Assembly: GCA_947465645.1 (NCBI GenBank) | Contig: CANIBQ010000001.1 | Location: 91,637-155,636, forward strand | Length of the DNA: 64,000 nt | Source: Acidobacteriota bacterium | GTDB taxonomy: Bacteria > Acidobacteriota > Vicinamibacteria > Vicinamibacterales > UBA2999 | Direction: 5' to 3' | In this document: positions 1 through 7,556 of the stretch, one piece after another | Layout: the number at the start of each line of letters is the position of its first letter | How positions within the stretch are numbered: position 1 is the stretch's first letter | Notes under the pieces: model-generated | Seen by the model: the letters and a program-made list of their open reading frames with translations, nothing else | Database searches by the model: none | What the model was told of the DNA's origin: nothing | Position numbers and translations under genes: made by a program

Positions 1-1
1 G

Positions 2-139
2 CCCGCGGCGCAGATGCTGGGACTGGCGAACAACCACGGCATCCACCATCGCGGCCAGCTCGCGGCCTACCTCCGGCCGATGGGCTCGAAGGTGCCGGCG
101 ATCTACGGCGGCAGCGCCGACGAGCCTATGAGGGGGTAG
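2..139 (+). CDS. DinB-family protein, C-terminal end only
   Basis: Only the last 45 codons are in the window, cut at the left edge and ending in TAG at 137-139. The readable tail contains NNHGIHHRGQLAAYLRPMG, which matches the last helix of DinB/YfiT-type metal-binding four-helix bundles. There the HxxHRGQL motif supplies the third metal-binding histidine. DinB-family proteins are often thiol-dependent enzymes or damage-inducible proteins of unknown substrate, and nothing here narrows that. A heptamer repeat array begins 7 bases after the stop. Confidence 0.8.
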   Translation, partial: PAAQMLGLANNHGIHHRGQLAAYLRPMGSKVPAIYGGSADEPMRG

Positions 140-146
140 CGCCTTC

Positions 147-217
147 AACTCCCAAAGCCCAACTTCGCAACTCCCAAGCGTTGGTCGTCGGGAATTGGGA
201 GTTGGGAGTTCGAAGTT
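147..217. repeat. Heptamer array, AACTCCC then GGGAGTT
   Basis: From 147 the sequence runs in 7-base units (AACTCCC, AAAGCCC, AACTTCG). One extra base (168) follows, then AACTCCC again. After a short centre it becomes the complementary form GGGAGTT, GGGAGTT, CGAAGTT up to 217. The two halves can pair as a long hairpin. It fills the gap between the DinB stop (139) and the UbiD start (225). The same unit family recurs at 9919-9995 and 49822-49892. Confidence 0.85.
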
Positions 218-224
218 GAGCCAC

Positions 225-2024
225 ATGTCTTTTCCAGATCTCCGCAGCTTTATCGAGCAGCTCCGCCGTGACGGCGAGATCGTCACGGTGGACGCTGCTG
301 TCGACTCCCGCCTCGAGGTCGCGGAGATTCACCGCCGCGTGATCGCCGCCGGCGGTCCGGCGCTGCTCTTCAACAACGTCGCCGGCTCCGACTTTCGCCT
401 CGTCACCAACCTGCTCGGCACCGCCAAGCGGGCGGAGCTCGCGTTCGGCGACCGCCCCCTGCGTCTCGTTCGCCGCCTCGTGGAGCTCGCCGAAACGCTC
501 CTGCCGCCGACGCCGGCGGGCCTGTGGGGCGCCCGCGACGTCGCGCGCGATCTGATCAAGGTCGGCACGCGCCGGGTCACGAAGGGACCGGTCGCCGAGC
601 GCATCACCTCGAACGTCCGGCTCGATCGCCTGCCGGCGCTGACCTGCTGGCCCCAGGACGGCGGCCCATTCATCACGCTCCCGCTGGTCTACACGACGCA
701 CCCGGATCGCCGTGGCCACAACCTCGGCATGTACCGGATGCAGGTCTACGACGCCCGGACGACGGGGATGCACTGGCAGATCGGGAAAGGCGGCGGCTAT
801 CACTACGCGATCGCCGAGGCCCGCGGCCAGACGCTGCCGGCCACCGTGTTTCTCGGCGGTCCTCCCGCCATGATGCTGGCGGCGATCGCGCCGCTGCCGG
901 AAAACGTTCCCGAGTTGCTGCTCGCGTCGCTGATCGCCGGGGAGCGCCTGCCGCAGGTGCACGGGCACGGCCCGCATCCGCTGATCGCGGAGGCAGAGTT
1001 CGCGCTGATGGGCGAGGTGGCCCCGCAGGTGCGGCGCCCAGAGGGCCCGTTCGGCGACCACTACGGCTACTACTCGCTGCAGCACGACTATCCCGTCTTT
1101 GAGGTGCGCCAGATGGCGCATCGCGCGGATGCGATCTTTCCAGCCACGGTGGTGGGCAAGCCGCGCCAGGAGGACTTCTACATCGGCGACCTGCTGCAGG
1201 AGCTGTTGTCGCCCCTGTTTCCCCTGGTCATGCCGGCGGTCGAACGCCTGTGGTCGTACGGCGAGACCGGCTACCACTCGCTCGCGGCCGCTGTCGTCAA
1301 GCAGCGCTACCGGCGCGAGGCGATGGCGAGCGCCTTCCGCATCCTCGGCGAGGGGCAGTTGTCGCTGACGAAGTTCCTGCTCGTCACCGACCGGCCCGTC
1401 GATCTCAAGAATTTCAGAGCGACGCTGGAACATGTGCTCGCGCGGACCCAACCAGAGACCGACCTGTACGTCTTCTCGAACCTGTCGATGGATACCCTCG
1501 ACTACACCGGGCCGGCGGTCAACGAGGGGTCGAAGGGGGTGTGGCTTGGACTGGGGGATCCGGTTCGAGAGCTGCCGCGCCAGTTCAGCGCCGCGACGGT
1601 CCCGGCGGGTGTGACCGATGTTCGCGTCTTCTGCGCCGGGTGTCTCGTCGTCGGTGGCCCCGGCTACGCGTCGGATCCCGATGCGGCTGATCGACTGGCC
1701 CGGGAGGCGGCCTTCGCTGACTGGCCGCTGGTCGTCCTCACCGACGAGCCGGCGCGCGCGGCCGCCAGCCCGATGAACTTCCTCTGGACCACCTTCACCC
1801 GGTTCGAGCCGGCGGCCGACATCCACGCCGCCGAGCGGCGCATCGTGCGCAACCACATTGCGTATCGGGGACCGATCGTCATCGACGCGCGTCTCAAGCC
1901 AGGGTTCCCGAAAGAGCTGGCGTGCGACCCGGTGACGGCGGAGCAGGTGACGCGGCGCTGGAAGGAGTACTTCCCGTCGGGCCGGGTGGCGATGGGGGAT
2001 TCCGAGCGGGCAAACCTGGACTGA
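225..2024 (+). CDS. UbiD-family prenyl-FMN-dependent decarboxylase
   Basis: 599 aa from ATG 225. An in-frame TTG at 195 exists but lies inside the repeat array, so it is disfavoured. UbiD enzymes use prenylated FMN made by a UbiX flavin prenyltransferase to (de)carboxylate unsaturated or aromatic acids. Family features visible are the N-terminal FIEQLRRDGEIVTVD segment, FNNVAGSDFRLVTNLLG, and the EGPFGDHYGYYS segment that carries the acid-base region. Length suits UbiD (about 490-620 aa). No ubiX or ubiquinone gene is adjacent, so menaquinone/ubiquinone synthesis versus aromatic-acid metabolism cannot be settled. Confidence 0.88.
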   Translation: MSFPDLRSFIEQLRRDGEIVTVDAAVDSRLEVAEIHRRVIAAGGPALLFNNVAGSDFRLVTNLLGTAKRAELAFGDRPLRLVRRLVELAETLLPPTPAGLWGARDVARDLIKVGTRRVTKGPVAERITSNVRLDRLPALTCWPQDGGPFITLPLVYTTHPDRRGHNLGMYRMQVYDARTTGMHWQIGKGGGYHYAIAEARGQTLPATVFLGGPPAMMLAAIAPLPENVPELLLASLIAGERLPQVHGHGPHPLIAEAEFALMGEVAPQVRRPEGPFGDHYGYYSLQHDYPVFEVRQMAHRADAIFPATVVGKPRQEDFYIGDLLQELLSPLFPLVMPAVERLWSYGETGYHSLAAAVVKQRYRREAMASAFRILGEGQLSLTKFLLVTDRPVDLKNFRATLEHVLARTQPETDLYVFSNLSMDTLDYTGPAVNEGSKGVWLGLGDPVRELPRQFSAATVPAGVTDVRVFCAGCLVVGGPGYASDPDAADRLAREAAFADWPLVVLTDEPARAAASPMNFLWTTFTRFEPAADIHAAERRIVRNHIAYRGPIVIDARLKPGFPKELACDPVTAEQVTRRWKEYFPSGRVAMGDSERANLD

Positions 2025-2045
2025 CCGTCAGTCATCGGCTTGAGG

Positions 2046-2063
2046 ATCGTATAAAGATACGAT
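2046..2063. promoter_or_regulatory. Inverted repeat, probable toxin-antitoxin autoregulatory operator
   Basis: ATCGTAT (2046-2052), spacer AAAG, ATACGAT (2057-2063): perfect 7-bp arms ending 11 bases before the antitoxin ATG. A second palindrome, ACGATATCGT, overlaps it at 2059-2068. Type II antitoxins with ribbon-helix-helix folds commonly bind such sites over their own promoter. The location right before the pair and the low GC support that role. Confidence 0.6.
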
Positions 2064-2074
2064 ATCGTGGGTGC

Positions 2075-2389
2075 ATGCCCAAGAACGCGATCTCGGTGAC
2101 GCTCGACGCCGACAACCTGACATGGTTGAGAGCGCGTGCGGGCGCAGGTCAGGCGCGCAGCGTGAGCGACCTGCTCGATCGGATTGTGAGCGATGCGCGA
2201 ACCCGCGGCACCGGCGGCGGAGTCAGGTCGGTCGTTGGGACGATCGACGTCGATCCATCCGACCCGCTGCTGTTGAAGGCCGATGACGCGATCGCCGCCC
2301 TCTTCACGGAGTCGCTCGCACGGCCTCTGATTGTGAAGGAGAAGCGCACGGCGTACGCGCGCGCGCGTCCGGGTACGCGTCGTGGGTGA
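2075..2389 (+). CDS. Antitoxin of a VapBC-type pair, ribbon-helix-helix-like
   Basis: 104 aa from ATG 2075. The N-terminus (ISVTLDADNLTWLRARA, then SVSDLLDRIV) has the strand-helix-helix pattern of ribbon-helix-helix antitoxins that bind DNA as dimers. The C-terminal half, rich in charged residues, would wrap the toxin. The stop TGA (2387-2389) overlaps the GTG start of the PIN toxin by 8 bases, so the two are translationally coupled. An operator-like inverted repeat lies directly upstream. The exact antitoxin family was not recognised; the call rests on fold pattern and partner. Confidence 0.7.
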   Translation: MPKNAISVTLDADNLTWLRARAGAGQARSVSDLLDRIVSDARTRGTGGGVRSVVGTIDVDPSDPLLLKADDAIAALFTESLARPLIVKEKRTAYARARPGTRRG

Positions 2390-2789
2390 TCTTCCCTCGG
2401 CGGTGACGGATACGCATCCTCTCCTGTTTCACGTGCTCGGTCACGGCGCCCTCAGCTCCCGGGCGGCGGCGCTGTTTGAGAAGTGTGAGCGCCAGCAGGC
2501 AGTCGTCTATGTCCCGGCAGCGGTCATCTGGGAATGCACCCTGCTGGCGCGCGTCGCGCGGATCAACCTGCGGCGCACGCCTCGCGACTTCTTTGCCGAT
2601 CTGTTCAGCAACCCTGCGTACCACCCGCTCGACTTGACGCCCGAGCAGATCTTCATCGCCGACGACCTGCGTTTCAGCCGGGATCCGTTCGACACGCTGA
2701 TCTGCGCAGCCGCCCGTGCGCTCGAGCTGCCGCTGATTACCCGCGACGCCGCGATCCGCGGGTCCGGTGCCGTGAAAGTGGTTTGGTAG
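2382..2789 (+). CDS. PIN-domain ribonuclease toxin, VapC-like
   Basis: 135 aa from GTG 2382, overlapping the antitoxin by 8 bases. PIN toxins are Mg-dependent endoribonucleases that cut tRNA or rRNA. The acidic active-site set is visible: Asp in VTDTHPLLFH near residue 10, Glu in VIWEC near residue 47, Asp in RDPFDTLI near residue 106, and Asp in LITRDAAI near residue 126. The TDTH start places it in the DTHxLLW group of VapC. All catalytic positions look intact, so the toxin is probably active and held by its partner. Confidence 0.82.
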   Translation: MGDLPSAVTDTHPLLFHVLGHGALSSRAAALFEKCERQQAVVYVPAAVIWECTLLARVARINLRRTPRDFFADLFSNPAYHPLDLTPEQIFIADDLRFSRDPFDTLICAAARALELPLITRDAAIRGSGAVKVVW

Positions 2790-2809
2790 GCCGGGCGTGC
2801 GGAGCGGGC

Positions 2810-3223
2810 TTAATTGAGCGCGTTGGGCACCGCGAGGGTGAACGGTGTGATCTGCGCGTCGAACTTCTCGCCGTCCGCGGTGACCATCTGATACGAGCCC
2901 TGCATCGAGCCGACGGCCGTCTTCAGCGGACAATAGCTGGTGTACTCGAACGACGCCCCGGGCTGCAGCACGGGCTGCTCGCCAACGACGCCAGGTCCCT
3001 TGACGCGCTCGACCTCGCCTTCGGCCGTCGTGATGATCCACTCGCGCGAGACCAGCTGCGCGGTTTCGGATCCGACGTTGGAGATCCGCACGTGGTACGC
3101 GAACAGGTACGAGTTGTCGCGAGGGGAGCTCCGCTCCGACAGATAGTTGCTCTTCACTTCGACGCGTATCCCGCGTGTCGTCGCCGCGCTCGAAAAGCCG
3201 CGTGAGGTGGCCGTGTCGTTCAT
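2810..3223 (-). CDS. apaG: ApaG domain protein
   Basis: 137 aa, ATG at 3223, slightly longer than the usual 125 aa because of a 17-residue N-terminal tail. ApaG has a fibronectin-III-like beta sandwich. It was first linked to Co/Mg efflux and Ap4A metabolism, and its biochemical role is unsettled. Signature segments are IRVEVKSNYLSERS, YLFAYHVRISNVG, VVGEQPVLQPGASFEYTS and GSMQGSYQMV. It is divergent from the ABC exporter across about 95 bases that must hold both promoters; no clear -35/-10 pair stands out there. Confidence 0.92.
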   Translation of the reverse strand: MNDTATSRGFSSAATTRGIRVEVKSNYLSERSSPRDNSYLFAYHVRISNVGSETAQLVSREWIITTAEGEVERVKGPGVVGEQPVLQPGASFEYTSYCPLKTAVGSMQGSYQMVTADGEKFDAQITPFTLAVPNALN

Positions 3224-3318
3224 AGACAAGCTTTGATTATTGCATGGCAGCGAACCTGAATTTTCACGGGATGCGGACGGGCGAGCGCACGGGGCGTAGT
3301 ACATTGCGGCGCGACCCC

Positions 3319-5163
3319 ATGGACGATCCGGCCAAGAAGAAGAAAGTCACCGCCTCTGCCGCCATGCGGGAGGCCCGTGAGCTGATCTGGGCGCACCGCA
3401 AGCGCCTCGCGCTCGGGCTGAGCCTGATGCTCGTCAGCCGGCTGGCCGGCCTGGTCCTCCCGGCGTCCTCCAAGTGGCTGATCGACGAAGTGGTCGGAAA
3501 CAAGCGCGCCGACCTGCTGCTGCCGATCGCCCTGGTCGCGGGCGCGGCCACGCTGATCCAGGCGGTCACGTCGTTCGTGCTGTCGCAGATTCTCGGCGTG
3601 GCGGCGCAGCGCGCGATCACCGACATGCGCAAGCGCGTCCAGGCGCGGGTGATGCACCTCCCGGTCCGGTACTTCGATTCGACCCAGACCGGCATCCTGG
3701 TGTCGCGCATCATGAACGACGCCGACGGCCTGCGGAACCTGGTCGGCACCGGCCTGGTGCAGCTGGTCGGGGGCCTGGTCACCGCGGCCCTCGGGCTCGG
3801 CGTGCTGTTCTGGCTGAACTGGCACCTGACGGCGATCACCATCATGGTGCTGGCGGCGTTCGGGGTCGGGATGGGATTCGCTTTCCGCACGCTGCGTCCG
3901 CTGTTCCGTGAGCGCGGCAAGATCAACGCGGAGCTGACCGGCCGGCTCACCGAGGCGCTCGGCGGCATCCGGATCGTCAAGTCCTACACGGCGGAGAAAC
4001 GCGAAGAGATCGTCTTCACCAAGGGCGCCCACAAGCTGTTTCGCAACGTCGCCAAGTCGATGACCGGCGTGTCGTTCACGACCGCGGGCAGCACCGTCAT
4101 CGTCGGCATCGTCGGCGTGCTGATGATCTGGCTCGGGGGGCGCGCCATCATCGCCGGCGAGATGACGCTGGGCGATCTCATCATGTACATCTTCTTCATC
4201 GGGCTGGTAGCGGCGCCGCTGATCTCGATCGCCTCGATCGGCACGCAGATTACCGAGGCGTTCGCGGGGCTCGACCGGATCCGCGAACTCCTCGACATGC
4301 CGACCGAGATCGACGAGGACGTGCACCGCGACCCGCTCGATCGCCTAACTGGCGACGTCGCATTTGACGAGGTGTGGTTCGAGTACAACGAGGGGCACCC
4401 GGTGCTCCGCGGCGTGTCGTTCCAGTCAGCCCCCGGGACGACCACCGCGCTGGTCGGCTCGAGCGGCTCGGGCAAGAGCACGCTGATCAGCCTGGTGATG
4501 GCCTTCAACCGGCCCACCAGGGGACGGGTGCTGGTGGACGGCCGCGACCTGGCCGAACTGAAACTGGTGGACTATCGCCGGCAGCTCGCGTCCGTGCTGC
4601 AGGACAACTTCCTGTTCGACGGCACCATCGTCGAGAACGTCGGCTACGCAAAGCCTGGCGCCACGCGTGACGAGATCAAGGAGGCGTGCCGCATCGCCCA
4701 TTGCGACGAGTTCATCAGCGCATTTCCGGACGGCTACGACACGGTGGTCGGCGAGCGCGGCATCAAGCTGTCGGGCGGCCAGCGGCAGCGGGTGTCGATC
4801 GCCCGCGCGATTCTGGCGAACCCGCGCGTGCTGATCCTTGACGAAGCGACCTCCAGCCTCGACAGCGAGAGCGAGCAGATGATCCAGGACGGCCTGCGCC
4901 GGCTGCGGTCGGGCCGGACGACGTTCGTCATCGCCCACCGGTTGTCCACCATCCGCAGCGCCGACCAGATCCTGGTGCTCGAGGCCGGGCAGATCGTCGA
5001 GCGCGGCACGCACGCCGAGCTTCTGGAGATCGACGGCCGCTACCGGCAGTTGTACGACAAGCAGTACAAGTTCGAAATGGACCGCTTCATCAACCCGGGT
5101 GAAGACTTCACGCCAGAGCCCGACAAGCCCCCCGCGCCGACCCGTGTCGGAACCGCGATCTGA
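3319..5163 (+). CDS. MsbA-like ABC exporter, fused membrane and ATPase domains
   Basis: 614 aa from ATG 3319; an upstream in-frame ATG at 3244 would add a poorly conserved 25-residue tail. Six membrane segments occupy roughly residues 25-310. The nucleotide-binding domain follows with Walker A GSSGSGKST (380-388), signature LSGGQ (484-488), Walker B with DEATSSLD (508-515) and the AHRLST switch histidine. Such half-size exporters act as homodimers flipping lipid A, other lipids or hydrophobic compounds across the inner membrane. Best match by feel is MsbA/LmrA type; the substrate is not determinable. Confidence 0.9.
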   Translation: MDDPAKKKKVTASAAMREARELIWAHRKRLALGLSLMLVSRLAGLVLPASSKWLIDEVVGNKRADLLLPIALVAGAATLIQAVTSFVLSQILGVAAQRAITDMRKRVQARVMHLPVRYFDSTQTGILVSRIMNDADGLRNLVGTGLVQLVGGLVTAALGLGVLFWLNWHLTAITIMVLAAFGVGMGFAFRTLRPLFRERGKINAELTGRLTEALGGIRIVKSYTAEKREEIVFTKGAHKLFRNVAKSMTGVSFTTAGSTVIVGIVGVLMIWLGGRAIIAGEMTLGDLIMYIFFIGLVAAPLISIASIGTQITEAFAGLDRIRELLDMPTEIDEDVHRDPLDRLTGDVAFDEVWFEYNEGHPVLRGVSFQSAPGTTTALVGSSGSGKSTLISLVMAFNRPTRGRVLVDGRDLAELKLVDYRRQLASVLQDNFLFDGTIVENVGYAKPGATRDEIKEACRIAHCDEFISAFPDGYDTVVGERGIKLSGGQRQRVSIARAILANPRVLILDEATSSLDSESEQMIQDGLRRLRSGRTTFVIAHRLSTIRSADQILVLEAGQIVERGTHAELLEIDGRYRQLYDKQYKFEMDRFINPGEDFTPEPDKPPAPTRVGTAI

Positions 5164-5184
5164 GAGACCACGTATCTAACAGCG

Positions 5185-5853
5185 ATGATCAATCCAGAGT
5201 TTCTCGTTGACGGAGTGCTGCGCGGCGTCCTCGGTGGGCGCAAGAAGAAATCGAAGAAGGCGCTCAAGTACCTCAGGGGACGGGGCGGCGGCGGTGGCTG
5301 GATGAGCAACCCCAACACCCTGCTGACGGCGGCGGGGCTCATCTGGGGGGTCGTCGAGACGCTGCAACAACAGGGCGGCAAGGGTGCGACGGGTGCGATA
5401 GGTGCGACCGGTGCGTCGGGTGCGTCCGAGGGTGCGAGGGGTGCGACGGTGCCGCCACTTCCGCTCCCGCTTCCGGACGCGGTTCCTGGCGTGCCCACCG
5501 ACGCCCTGCGCATCGTCAGGCTGGCGATCTCGGCGGCCAATGCGGACGGGTCGATGAACGAGGCCGAACGCGCCGCGATTGTCGAGCAGGCGGCCGCCTC
5601 GGGCGCGTCCGACCTGGTCGCCGCGGAGCTCGCGCAGCGTCGTCCGCTGGCCGAGATCGCGGCCGGCGTGGCCGACCCGGCGCAGCGCGCGACGCTCTAC
5701 GTGCTCGCCTACACCGTGCTCCGCGCGGACGAACAGATCTCGGGATCCGAGCGTATCTATCTTGCGCAGCTCGCCAACCTGCTCGGCCTCAGCCCGCAGG
5801 ACGTGCAGCGGCTCGAGCAGGACGCCGCCGAGCGCATCGACAAAGAGGGGTAA
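5185..5853 (+). CDS. TerB/DUF533-like protein with repeat-derived low-complexity linker
   Basis: 222 aa from ATG 5185. The C-terminal half (about residues 105-222) resembles the helical TerB-like DUF533 domain: VRLAISAANADGSMNEAER has the acidic DG-x-x-N/D-x-x-E pattern near the first helix. Residues 67-88 form a collagen-like Gly-Ala-x stretch coded by seven tandem GGTGCGA-type units at 5383-5448. That is the same unit found between genes at 52796 and 57409. DUF533 proteins are membrane-associated and of unknown function. Followed after 4 bases by the AIM24 gene, so probably one transcript. Confidence 0.75.
   Translation: MINPEFLVDGVLRGVLGGRKKKSKKALKYLRGRGGGGGWMSNPNTLLTAAGLIWGVVETLQQQGGKGATGAIGATGASGASEGARGATVPPLPLPLPDAVPGVPTDALRIVRLAISAANADGSMNEAERAAIVEQAAASGASDLVAAELAQRRPLAEIAAGVADPAQRATLYVLAYTVLRADEQISGSERIYLAQLANLLGLSPQDVQRLEQDAAERIDKEG
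5383..5448 (+). repeat. In-frame GGTGCGA repeat, units of 9 and 12 bases
   Basis: Seven units with lengths 9, 9, 9, 9, 12, 9, 9, each starting GGTGCG, inside the TerB-like gene. Between genes the same motif has an 8-base unit (GGTGCGAN) plus a GGTGCGTCCGAN unit of 12. Here every unit is a multiple of three, so the reading frame survives and codes Gly-Ala-Thr/Ser. Confidence 0.9.
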
Positions 5854-5857
5854 ACAA

Positions 5858-6886
5858 ATGTCGCAGAAGCAGTGGTTCATGGCAATTGGCGGTCACCAGG
5901 TCGGTCCTGTTCATGAGGACGATGTGGTGAGCAGCCTGGCGAGCGGAACGATCGACGGCAACACGCTGGTGTTCACGGCGGGCATGAGCAACTGGACGCC
6001 CCTCAGGAGCGTCCCCGAGCTGGCGAGCCACGTGGCCGGGTCGAGCACGGCGACGCCGCCCGCGATGCCGCCGCCGATCATCCCGGGACGGCAGGCGCAC
6101 GACATCGACTTCAAGATCCTCGGCAACGAGATGCAGTTCGTCGAGGTCGAGCTCGACCCGGGCGAGAGCGCCGTGGCCGAAGCGGGGTCGATGATGTACA
6201 TGACCTCCGGCATCCAGATGGAAACCGTGTTCGGGGACGGCAACCAGCAGCGCTCGTCGGGCGTGATGGGCGCGCTGCTCGGCGCCGGCAAGCGGCTGAT
6301 CACGGGTGAAAGCCTGTTCATGACCGTCTTCACCAACCAGGGCGCGGGAAAGCAGCAGGTGTCGTTCGCGGCGCCGTACCCCGGCAAGATCCTCGCGATG
6401 GATCTGAAACAGCTCGGCGGCCACCTCGTGTGCCAGAAGGATTCCTTCCTCTGCGCCGCGCGCGGCGTGACCATCGGCATCGCCTTTCAGCGCAAGATCG
6501 GCGTCGGGCTCTTCGGCGGGGAAGGGTTCATCATGCAGAAGCTCGAGGGCGACGGCCTCTGCTTCGTGCACGCCGGAGGCACGGTTCACCCGGTCGATCT
6601 CAAGCCTGGAGAGACGCTTCGCGTGGACACCGGCTGCATCGTCGCGCTGCAGCCGAGCGTGAACTACGAGATCCAGTTCGTCGGCAAGATCAAGACGGCG
6701 CTCTTCGGCGGGGAAGGGTTATTCTTTGCCACGCTGACCGGCCCGGGCCGGGTGTGGCTGCAGTCGCTTCCGTTCAGCCGGATGGCCGATCGGATCTACA
6801 AGGCGGCGCCGGCCGCGGGCGGCAGCCGCCGCGAGGGCGGGTCGATCCTGGGCGGCCTGGGCGACCTGGTGGGCGGGGATTCCTAG
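5858..6886 (+). CDS. GYF-like domain plus AIM24/TIGR00266 protein
   Basis: 342 aa from ATG 5858. Residues 1-60 (QWFMAIGGHQVGPVHEDDV and SNWTPLRSVPEL) form a GYF_2-type domain that usually binds proline-rich peptides. A proline-rich hinge follows, then a TIGR00266/AIM24 domain with EVELDPGESAVAEAGSMMYM and two LFGGEG segments typical of the beta-helix fold. The AIM24 family includes a mitochondrial inner-membrane biogenesis factor; the bacterial role is unknown. It sits between TerB-like and DUF6526 genes with gaps of 4 and 10 bases, suggesting a shared operon concerned with the membrane. Confidence 0.82.
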   Translation: MSQKQWFMAIGGHQVGPVHEDDVVSSLASGTIDGNTLVFTAGMSNWTPLRSVPELASHVAGSSTATPPAMPPPIIPGRQAHDIDFKILGNEMQFVEVELDPGESAVAEAGSMMYMTSGIQMETVFGDGNQQRSSGVMGALLGAGKRLITGESLFMTVFTNQGAGKQQVSFAAPYPGKILAMDLKQLGGHLVCQKDSFLCAARGVTIGIAFQRKIGVGLFGGEGFIMQKLEGDGLCFVHAGGTVHPVDLKPGETLRVDTGCIVALQPSVNYEIQFVGKIKTALFGGEGLFFATLTGPGRVWLQSLPFSRMADRIYKAAPAAGGSRREGGSILGGLGDLVGGDS

Positions 6887-6896
6887 GAGAAGACTG

Positions 6897-7313
6897 ATGA
6901 ACGGACAGACCTACGCCAATCACAAGTATCTTCCGACGCTCTGGCTGATCACCGCGCTGCTGGCGGTGCTCGCGTTCGCGATGATGGTCCTGCTCCTGCT
7001 GAACCAGCCAGCGATCTTTACCGTCGGACTCGTCACGCTCGCGGTGACGTTGATCTGTGCGGTCTGGCTGATTCGCCAGTACGCGCTGCGGCTGCAGAAT
7101 CGCATCATCCGGCTGGAGATGCAGGTGCGGCTGGCCCGGTTGGGCCGCGTCGCCGACTCCGATCGGCTGACCATGCGCCAGTTGATCGCGCTGCGGTTCG
7201 CCTCGGACGCCGAGATGCCAGGGCTCGTCGATCGGACACTGGCCGAGAAGCTCGAGCCCGATCAGATCAAGCGCGCCGTCACCAGCTGGCAGGGCGACTA
7301 CCTCAGGACGTAA
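6897..7313 (+). CDS. DUF6526-like small membrane protein
   Basis: 138 aa from ATG 6897. It has two hydrophobic membrane segments (about residues 14-34 and 40-60). A cytosolic part follows, with LQNRIIRLEMQVRL, LTMRQLIALRFASDAEMP and the closing IKRAVTSWQGDYLR. These match what I recall of the DUF6526 family, which has no known function. Probably co-transcribed with the AIM24 gene 10 bases upstream and the short coiled-coil gene 5 bases downstream. Confidence 0.7.
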   Translation: MNGQTYANHKYLPTLWLITALLAVLAFAMMVLLLLNQPAIFTVGLVTLAVTLICAVWLIRQYALRLQNRIIRLEMQVRLARLGRVADSDRLTMRQLIALRFASDAEMPGLVDRTLAEKLEPDQIKRAVTSWQGDYLRT

Positions 7314-7318
7314 GCCGG

Positions 7319-7552
7319 TTGACCCGAGACGAGCGGCAGCAGTTCATCACCATTCTCCAGGCGCACGCCCAGACCATTGCCACCTGCGAGGCATGCGCGG
7401 GCACGACGCGCGATCTTGCGGATGAGGTCAGGCGCGGCGGCACCCCGTCGCGCGACGATCTGCAGCAGACAGTGACCGAAGCAGAGCGGGTGCTGGCCGA
7501 CCTGATCGCCGTCCGTCAGGAAGTCGAGCGGCTGCTGGCGCAACTACAATAA
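7319..7552 (+). CDS. Small coiled-coil hypothetical protein
   Basis: 77 aa from TTG 7319. No family recognised. The sequence is largely helical with two cysteines (ATCEACAGTT, residues 22-31) and a C-terminal heptad-like helix ending EVERLLAQLQ. Its position 5 bases after the DUF6526 gene and 4 bases before the dehydrogenase supports it being a real, co-transcribed gene. The TTG start is chosen because no ATG or GTG lies nearby in frame. Confidence 0.55.
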   Translation: MTRDERQQFITILQAHAQTIATCEACAGTTRDLADEVRRGGTPSRDDLQQTVTEAERVLADLIAVRQEVERLLAQLQ

Positions 7553-7556
7553 CGGC

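Noticed and set aside
5383..5448. True collagen-like domain in the TerB-like protein
   Set aside because: The Gly-Ala-x stretch is short, lacks prolines at the right positions, and is explained by the GGTGCGA DNA repeat.
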